NCBI GenBank assembly: GCA_029964075.1
Contig: CM057149.1
Coordinates: 28,968,197 to 29,032,196 of the forward strand
DNA: 64,000 nt
Direction: 5' to 3'
Source: Patiria pectinifera
Lineage: Eukaryota > Echinodermata > Asteroidea > Valvatida > Asterinidae
The position numbers were made by a program, and so were the translations under genes. Position 1 is the first letter of the stretch. Each line of letters opens with the position of its first letter. Below, one piece after another: positions 10,301 through 20,300 of the stretch. A model generated the notes under the pieces. It did not search any database. It was not told where the DNA came from and worked only from the letters and a program-made list of their open reading frames with translations.

Positions 10301-13300
10301 GTGGTCTGTCGTCTAAGGAAGTGTCTTCGTGTAAGGTGTCAGACTTGGCCCTAAAGTAAAGACTCGGGTTGGCCCGGAGAGATAGGTCCGCTTACCAAGC
10401 AAATTTACTTAGCTGAGCTGGACTAATCGAAGAAATGAGGACTCGACCTGAGTTGGACTCCGGGAAATGAATCAGTTTCTTTACTCATTTTTTACCAACA
10501 AGTTGTTGTTCTTTGTTCTTTGATTGACAAAAAATGTAACTGATGTTCTATAGCTCTAATTTCTCTTTTAGAACGGAATGAAGTTTTGGGAACAGGAATT
10601 GTACAACCAGTTCAAGTACATTGTCGCAGATGGCAAGCCTTTCTTCCACACTTTTGAAACAGATGTGAGTGTATTAATGCTCTACTAAGTAACAAATAAT
10701 CTCTTAACTTAAAAACACTTGGAATATTTGAACAGTAGGAAGTGCTTGTGGCTATAAGGTGATGGGTCATTCTATTAATTCTTGGGTCTACGTTTTTCCT
10801 GTCCCTGTTAGGCCTACATGTGGCGTCTATGGTTTTTAATTTTGGTGTGATTATGAATAACAAAGTACCAACTCATCAAATATTATTTTAAAAACATTTA
10901 AAGTCATTCTTATTCATACTTGAATGGCAAGTAAATTTCAGAAGTAGAGGGGACTGAAAAATGCCACAATTTACAGAATGACCCACATGAGGAAAACATG
11001 CTGTTTTCACCAAATTAGTCTCGAAACATTAATTATTAAAAGATGGATTTACTAGAAATGTCAATGCCCCCTTTCAACATCACCATCTTCAACACCCTGA
11101 CTTCTCATAAGTAATTCTTCAACTGAAAATGAAACTTAAACTCGATAACCAATCAATCATTTTGACTTTAAAAACACAATTTATTTATTCTTTTGGATTT
11201 TCCGTAAATGTATGGAAAAGTCTTTGTTTTTGTTCTGATTTTTTTTTTTCAATTTTTCTATCCCAAATCCCCTAGACTTTGCACAGATTTTTTTTACAAG
11301 CGACTGTGACATTTTGAATTCTCAAATCTTGATCAAACTTAACGTAAACAAAGGCAAAAGAAATGTGACAAATGTGTGACGTCATCATGACGTCATCAAA
11401 ATCGATCGACTCCAAACTTGGGAGATTAGATAATGTTCTTAATATGCAAAATCGTATTTTACGTCATGATGACGTCATCGATAGATTTTTATGAATTTTT
11501 AAATGGTAAGAACATGCATGTGCATTGTAAGTATGTGCATTGAAAAGTGCCGTCAAAATGACGTCATCATGGATCATGCACCTCATCATAGAGGTGCATT
11601 TTCAAAGTCCTAGATTGGGTTAAATTTAACCAGATAGGGTTGAAGTTTTGCAGATACATAAGCAGGGATGTGTTATGCAGAATATCCTTTTGTTCTGTGT
11701 GTGACAGGCGCAAACCTCTAGTTTTCTTTGTTTGTACTTCTTTTTTTCTCTTGGTTTTATTTCTTCGCGTACACATTTGCCCCTTGTATATACAGACATG
11801 TTGGGCCGCCCTGAACTTCGCCAATGATGCTGAAGCCGGTGATTTTTGCACTGCCATCGAAGTTAAGCTAAGGGCCAAGATGCAGCGTAAACAGGGTAAA
11901 GAAGGTAAGTGAAGCATCTCTGGATGACAACGCTGTCTGATTGTTGAGGGCTCAAGTGGGAGGGACATGTATGCACATACGGGATCACATGTGTATGACT
12001 AATTATATTCTGAATCTGCACACACCAGTAATTAATGTCTTGAAATGAGCTCAAGGTACCTTTGGCAATGCATTAAGAGACTGTCCCTGTGGTCGCCTCA
12101 AACTCTCCATTATGTAACCCTTGGGAGGGCGATTCTGCACTGGGCACAGGGTCAATACAGGGTCTATCAGTATAAAGGTAAAGTCATACGAGTCATGTGA
12201 CCCATCAAGTGGCGTTTATCTCCAGTTTCCTTGGCTTGAAAAGACTGAGAATAATTCTATTCCCCAAGGGTGGGATGCCAGTCCAGCCCAGGTTGCTCCC
12301 CAGTTGATGCTTGTACGCATTTTTGCTCCTCGGTGGAGAAAGGTATGTTGGGGTAAAGTGGCTTGCCTAAGGACACACCATATGGCCAGTTGACCAAAAC
12401 CATAGCAACCAAAGTACCATACGCATAGCAACCGGTACTGTGAGCAAATGCATACGGGTGTGCTCGTTGCGCATTGTGCGCATTGTTCCCAAGTGCTAGA
12501 GCATATAGAATACAAGTCTATGGCTAGAGCTACAGGGCCTGGTTCAAACGTTTCGTGGAGGGGTGGTTTGGAAAAGTTCAAGTAATTTTCAACTAGTTTC
12601 GTATTGAGATAAAAATACATTTTAATTGTATTTATATGTAGATTCAATAAATCAGGTGTCTCTTAAGATCAAGCAGAATCTGTTAGTGAGGCGTTATAAA
12701 ACAAACATTTACTGCTGTAACTCGCGGTACAGTAACTTAAACCAGCCTCCCTCATTGATCCATGGAGCCTTCTAATTTCCCGAGGCTTCAGTTCCTGGGG
12801 AAAATAGAATGTTCCAATAAAGTGGATCACCTCCGGAGGTTAGTTTTACTATACCACTCGAAGCAGTAAATATCTTTATAATAATGAACACATTTTATGT
12901 CATTGAGTAAAATGCAAGTTATCTTGTCAATTTCAGACAAAAAACGCCGCGCCCCAGAAGCAGCAGTCCCGAATCGACCCAAACATGCCCCTCCAGTGCC
13001 AACCCTAAGTGAGTATCTAACCCCAAACTCTCGAAAGTACTGTAAAGATGCAACTAAAAGAATGCCAAGATATGGCACTTGGCTATATAATGGCTAATTG
13101 GCTATACCCTCCACGTGACGATGTTAACATTGCATTTTCCAAGCAATATGGTGTTCTAAAACGGACAGGCAAACGTCGTTGTTCAACTTTTCAAACGTCG
13201 TGGTTGAACTTTTCGGTGTCAGGTCAATTCGCCCCTTTGTGTGACAGGATGATATAAATTAGTCTCCATGTATTTAGTTTATACGAGAAGCCTTTTATTT

Positions 13301-14336
13301 AGGGGTCAGCATGATGCTGGTATAATCTTATTCGATCCGAAGATCATAAGTCCGAAATTTCGGACTTATGAGGCGTCGGACTTATGAGGCATAGCATTTA
13401 TTTATTTCGCCTCATAGGTCCGACGCCTCATAAGTCCGACGCCTCATAAGTCCGACGTCGGAAAAACGAGGCGTTTAATTTGTCGGACCTACGAGGCGTC
13501 GGAGCTACGAGGCGTCGTAGCTATGAGGCGTCGGACTTATGAGGCGTCAGACCTATAAGGCGTCAGACTTATGAGCTTTTATTTGGTTAGGGGATGCGAT
13601 ATTGTCGGACTTATGAGGCGTGCGACCTATGAGGCGTCGCACGTATGAGCGGACCCAGTTCCATCGGTACAATTACAATAAGTTTTAGTACAACACGAAT
13701 TATTCCTTAATATTTGCATTGTCTGCGGACTAAACCTGTGTGATGTCTTTGTGTGGGCTGGTTTGAAACGCCACCCCACAGCCAGAAATTAAACTACTGC
13801 CATAGTGGAAAATATTGCGTGGGTCGGTTTGAAACACCACCCCACAGTCAGAAAACCACTGCGATTGTGGAAAATTCACTCCCTGCAATTTGATTCAATC
13901 TTTTGTGCAGCTAACATTCAGCCTCCATCTCCGACAATGAGCACCACCTCAACCACCAGTAAGAAGGAAGATAAGAAAGGCAAAGGGAAAAAAGCAAGGT
14001 TCAACAAGGCTGACATTTCTAGGCCCATTAATTTTACGTAAGTGGCTCTACCAACTGATGGAATGTATTGATTATGTGCACATAAAGTGCCCCGTCAACG
14101 GTTAGAAAGGGAGAGTGATTAATTTAGCCTACTTCCATATCGACATAAGAAATGCACTGTGAAACGCAAACAGGACCCAAACTGCAACGTATAGACATAT
14201 GGAAACATTTCATCCGGAAGTGTCGCCGACAAACAAGACAGACGCAAACTACTATACCTCGCCAGACGATCAGCAAAGTTGAACCTGGTTCAACTTTGAC
14301 GACGGTTCCGCGTATTGTCTGCTATGACGAGCCTAA

Positions 14337-14370
<34 letters not shown>

Positions 14371-17300
14371 CGAAGTCTAATATAGCGCACGTATCTACCA
14401 ACAATTAGGTACTTAAGGCGCTTGAAATTATGTCTATTATTAGAGACAGGTAAATGAAGTACATGAGAAATATGAGAACCATCATGTAGCACCTTATTAA
14501 TTAATGGTTTACAAAGTACCATTTAGGCCTATATAGCATTAGCAAGTGCTGTCGACGATGTCTGTATAAAGTATTAAAAGATATCTATAAATGATTTTAA
14601 AGATATCTCTAAAAGATTCCGAGATATCTTTAAATGATTTGAAGATATCTCTAAATCTTTAAAAGATATCTCTAAATGATTTAGAGATATATCTAAATTG
14701 TGTTTTAAGTTGCGCAGCATTGTGCTATTGTTAATACGTTGGTAACATGGGCTTCTGTATATGCCATTATTGTATTGATTGACTCGAGTGTGCAAAGCTG
14801 TGGTTCAACGGAACCGTTACCGATTAAGAGATTATTTAAAGATATCTTTAAATCTTCGAAGGCACGAAGTAGGTGTCTGAATATTTTACCCAAAATTTAA
14901 ATCATTTAGAGATGTCTTTAAATTGTTTTAAGACTTTGCTAATGCTATATGAATGTTACTTTGGCTCGCCATGGTCTGCGCAGTCTGCGTATAAGCTTAA
15001 CGTCGATATGGAAACCAGACCCTCTTAACACATTGCCACTTTATGCCTGATGCTCATGAAAAGACAGTACAGGCTTGTGCACATGGTCAAACCAGTGCAC
15101 AAATGCCTTAATCTGTGACTTAAAACATGAAATTTCAAGATAAGTGTTTTCCATCATTTTCCATCAAATTTTAAGATTATTTCAGGATAAATGTCAATGT
15201 AAATCACAAATCCGACATAATAATATACATGTATATATTACTTCTTTTCTCTTTAGTCATGTCGAGCATGTTGGATGGGCTGCAGAAAAGGGCTACGATG
15301 TAAGTTGAATTTGAGTTTCTTGTTTTATATTTTTGAAATTTTTTACCATTAAATAAACGTTTAGGTGACGTTTATTTCGGCCATTCCTGTCACTGTCTTT
15401 CCCATCAATGATCAGCCGATGCAACAGACAAACAGACAAGGAAACCGATACACTGATGCAGTCCTAAAAAAACACAATGCATATATATAAAATGGAACAT
15501 TTTCGATGGAATTTTATTTTGAATGTCACCCTGTGTATATACACCACTTCCTTGTGAACATTAAAACAAGGTTATGGCTCACCCTACCTAGAGAGCAAAA
15601 ATACCAAAGAGTTTACTCTTTCCAAATAGTGCCCTTCTTCTGTGTCCGCCATACTTCAAAAAGGCTAATGGGCATAGGCCTATTACAAATTTTACTAAAA
15701 GTTCCTTTGAATTCTTGACCCGCCAGTATAGAGGGATGGACCCAGATGTCCTGAGCTGGGTGAAACACCTCGGTCTGAATGAAAGCGACATCCAGGACAA
15801 GAAAAACGTGGAGGTCATCAATCAGTTTGTAGATGAACATGGAGGAGTAACTGCTATTAAAAATAACATGTCTCGTAAGTAAATGCATAAAGTCTGGGTT
15901 TTCAAACAACTTCAGACAGCTTATGGTGTAGCACAAAATTGACTTTAAGACTGAACCAAGGGAAACTACTTTCCCTTGAAAATAATCTAAACAATTTTTA
16001 TATTTAGCTTAGATGGCAGTTGACCCCACCTCACTGTTAAATGCAGTGATGGAGTGTGAGGCAGGTTTTTGGTTTTCTCAAATCAGTGTGTACTATTATT
16101 CACATTGCACTGGATGCTCTGAAAATGTTTGCTAAATTCTGTGAGATGATTCAAAGGGTTTGGAATGGTGCTGCCCCTTTTTATAAATGCAGACCTGTGC
16201 TCCTGTATAGTAACGTGTTTTCAGGCCTTGCTTTAAGTTGCTTATAACAATAGGAACCTTACATGTGTAACTTTTCTTGTAGACCTCAAATCTTCTGTGG
16301 TAAATGCTTTCTTTTGTTTTTCCTATTCCTCAAGAGAGGTCAAGAATGCCTGCCCCTCCACCCCCGCCTCCTGGCTCTGCTGCTCCGCCTCCCCCACCAG
16401 GCAACCGTGGTGTTCCCCTACCACCTCCTCCAAGCCATGGTCCAGCACCCAATCTCCCACCCTCATCCCGCCGTGGGGCACCACCCCCACCCTCGCGCGC
16501 TCTACCCCCGACGCCCCCCTCTATGGCCCAACCCAGCATGCTCTCCCGGCCAATGGCAGCCCCGGCTCCTCCATCCCCAACCCCATCTGGAGGGGGTGGA
16601 ACCCCAACCTCTCCACTACCACCAGCTGTTGGAGCCGCTCCGCCCCCTCCCCCTATCATAGTGGGAGGGGGGCGAGGCCGTATGGGACTCATAGATGACA
16701 TCCACAAGGGTACTGCCTTTAAGCGTGTGGATCCAGATGACCAGACAGCCCCAGCCAGCAGTGGACGTGGGGCGCTTCTGGATCAGATTAGGGGAGGAAA
16801 AGCCCTCAAAAAGGTACGAAAATTCCGTTTTTTCAGTAGATATCAATATACCCCTTGCCGTCCATAAAGTCAGTTGTTGTTCCAAGACAATGACAAAAAA
16901 AAACAATAACAAAAGTGCATAATAGTTATGTCCATCACATCAGAGGAACAATGACATGCCTTCAGGTGTAACATGAAATTCAGAATCTGTGTTATCATGG
17001 TTGGTTAAATGATTAAACAATTATATTGCTCACATACATCGTCAATCATAAGGCTTATACTCACTGTTGCTGAAAGAGCTTCTATAACGCTCGTTTCTTT
17101 CAATATTATTAGTACATTCGGTTCTCCAGTGTTTATTAGCTGCATATTTAGGACTGTACAACATGCTTTAATAGGCAGTTGGCACAATAAGCAGCTGTTG
17201 TATATACAATGCTATATAATGTAGTATATATTAAAGTGATATATTTAGCACTCTCGTGATGGTAACATATCAATCATCGACATGCTTGTTCTTGCTGTAG

Positions 17301-20300
17301 GTGGATATGTCCGACCGGGAGGCAGAAGTCACGGCCCCCAGCTTTTCTCAGGATGACCTAGGGGCTTCACTGCTCAATGCTCTACGGATCAGAAACTGTG
17401 TCATCCACTCTGGTAATGCATGTTGTCACGGTGGGCCCTTCTCGGTTCATATCAGGGACAAATTTGGGGCAGAATCATTATCTTTATCTATATAGCCTAC
17501 GGAGGTTCAAAAATGGACAACTGCTTTTCTGCAACCAGAAATACAGATTGAACGATTTGCTAAATGGATTTTTCTATCTTTCTGCTTTTCTGCTACCAGA
17601 AAAGAAGATTTTTTTTTACCCATAGCGCTTCAAAAGTGGACGAGTGCTTTTTCGCTTTACAACTACTAGAAAAGCCGACTGAACATGTCGTAGGCCTACA
17701 GGTCATTTTTTCTTCTTTTCTGCTTTTAGAGAGAGTACTTTGTCTGCATGGAAGCAGCTCTGCTTTTTGTCCCAGAAATGTTCCGGGAAAATTTTCGTTG
17801 CCAACAGCTCGACTCACCAATACTGATATCTTCATTGCGAGAAGATTACGGGAACGTTGTTTAGAATCCTCAATCCTGCAATCATTGAGAAATTGTTCCA
17901 TGTTAAAAACCTTGAAAAATATGTTTATATGGGTAATGTTCTTAAAGCTCAAATCCTAGAGTCTACAGCATTCCCTAAACGTACCTCGCGATACGTCAGA
18001 CGATCAGACGATCTCCGTGGACAAAGGGGTTTAAACCGTTCGGAAATTAGTGCCTGTTGATGAGCTGACGACCAGTTTAAGATCCAATCATTGCCAAGCT
18101 CGGCACGAGGGAGTGGGGGGATATAATAATTAATGTCGTTTCACAATCGATGTACACTGTAAAAAAAGGTTGGATAAAACACTGTTGGGCAATGTAATTT
18201 ACCCAGCATTGGTATGAAATGACCTCATATTGGGTTGAATTGGGTACAAACCGTCAAACTGTTGGGAAGAATTTGCCCAAGAGTGTAGGCAGTTGATAAT
18301 TCGACCAGCGTTGGTCAAATTATCAACCCATTTGCCCAACCTTTTACAGTGTATATAAAAAGGTCGCTTCATGTTTAAAGTATACAAAAAAATGACAAGT
18401 ATAATATCCTCCTGGCCTTGATGTTAAGTCTTATCCAACCATTGCGAAGCTCAGCACGAGGGGGATACAGAAGTTTAAAGACACGGAGGTAACAACAAAA
18501 GAATCAACAACAATGAACGAGAATGTTTTTCTTCGCACCGATTTGGTATTTGTATAATTTTTTTACTATTTATCGCTTAATCATCGAACTCATGGATACT
18601 TGAATTATCAAACAGCCTTATAAAGAATTCAACGAAAAGGAGAATTAAGGATCTTTAGGTTAGTGAAGGTAAAGATGAGCTTGAGGCTGTCGCGATGGCT
18701 GTCGCGATTTTGGGATGGTGTCAAGTCGATATAATAGGAATACAAAGCTTTCATGTTTCCGCAATCAATTTAATGCGGGGAAGACTAACCATCATCGTTG
18801 AGAGGATATTCTTTTAGAGGGAATACCGGTAATTGAGGAGAATCCGCCATGGCTATAGGAGGATATTTTAAGAAGGAATATGGAGGAGCCTAACCATCAA
18901 GGTTATACGAGGACATTTCCAGAGGAAGTATGGATAAGACTTAACATCAAGGCCAGGAGGATATTATACTTTTTTTTTTGTATACTTTAAACATGAAGCG
19001 ACCTTTTTATGTACACTGTAAAAAGTTGGGCAAAATGGGTTGATAATTTGACCAACGCTGGTCGAATTATCAACTGCCTACACTCTTGGGCAAATTCTTC
19101 CCAACAGCTTGACGGTTTTTACCCAATTCAACCCAACATGAGGTAATTTCATACCAATGCTGGGTAAATTACATTGCCCAACAGTGTTTTATCCAACCCT
19201 TTTTTCTACAGTGTACATCGAATGTGAAATGACATTAATTATTATATCCCTCCCCCCCTCCCTCGTGCCGAGTTTGGCAATGATTGGATCTGAAACTGGT
19301 CGTCAGCTCTTCATCACAGCCAATTTTCCGGACGGTTCAAACCGCGACCCCCGTTGTCCACGGAAATCGTCTGATTGTCTGACGTATCGCAATGTGCGTT
19401 TATGGAATGCTATGGACTGTATAGGTTTACAGCTTTACAACAACAAAAAGGCGTGTCTATAGTAATATTGGGAAATAAGTGCACGTCTTACAACAATGCA
19501 CATGACATCTGTAATGTTGATTCACTAGATGACAGAAGGAAAAAGTACTGTCGCAAATTTACCGTCGGAGTTTTGGAAAATGTGATAACCATGTCACCGT
19601 TCCCTCCTTAATGCCTTGTGCGTCATGGCATGTCATTACGTATATAGGTTACTCTTAAGGGGCGGATCCAGGAATTTTTTGCAGGGGATGGGGGTTTCAT
19701 CAGCAAAATTTGTTCAAATGTAGACAGGGTTTTTCTCTGGACACTTGGCTTCCGAATATCAATAGGTGGGATGGGGGGGGGGGGGCTCGTACCATACTTT
19801 CAATGGGGTCGCTATTCAAATCCGACGATTATTAACACTACATTACAGAATACTGTTCAAATACCCACTTCTTTGTCCATATTTTCTGCATGAATTTCTA
19901 TTAAAAAATATAAACAAATTGACAGAGCTGAGTTTTGTTTACGCCCCCTCCCGGATCCGCGCCTGACTCTAAACCTATTTACCTACACGTGTGAGGCTCA
20001 CCAAACCTCACGTATTACCAAGACTATTGAAGCAACGTTTATACAATTATATACAGGATCTGATCGCTCTCACACCTGTGAGGTCCACTTTGTGTATGCA
20101 ATGAATTATAACACTTATCACGAGTGTGAGGCTTATTACTTATAAAAGGCACTTAAACTACTGTATGAGGTTTACTACGCCTCACGTCCAATATACAAAC
20201 CTCTTTACGTGTCATATATAATCCTTACACTCCTGTGAGGCAGTCTGTGTTTCTCACAATGGAATCAACGTCTTTGGATATTTTGTCTTTCTTTGTATAA

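Noticed and set aside
16263-16698. Alternative-frame proteins across exon 9 of copies A and B
   Set aside because: Frame shadows of the proline-rich exon; they break the phase with flanking exons and lack the WH2 motifs.
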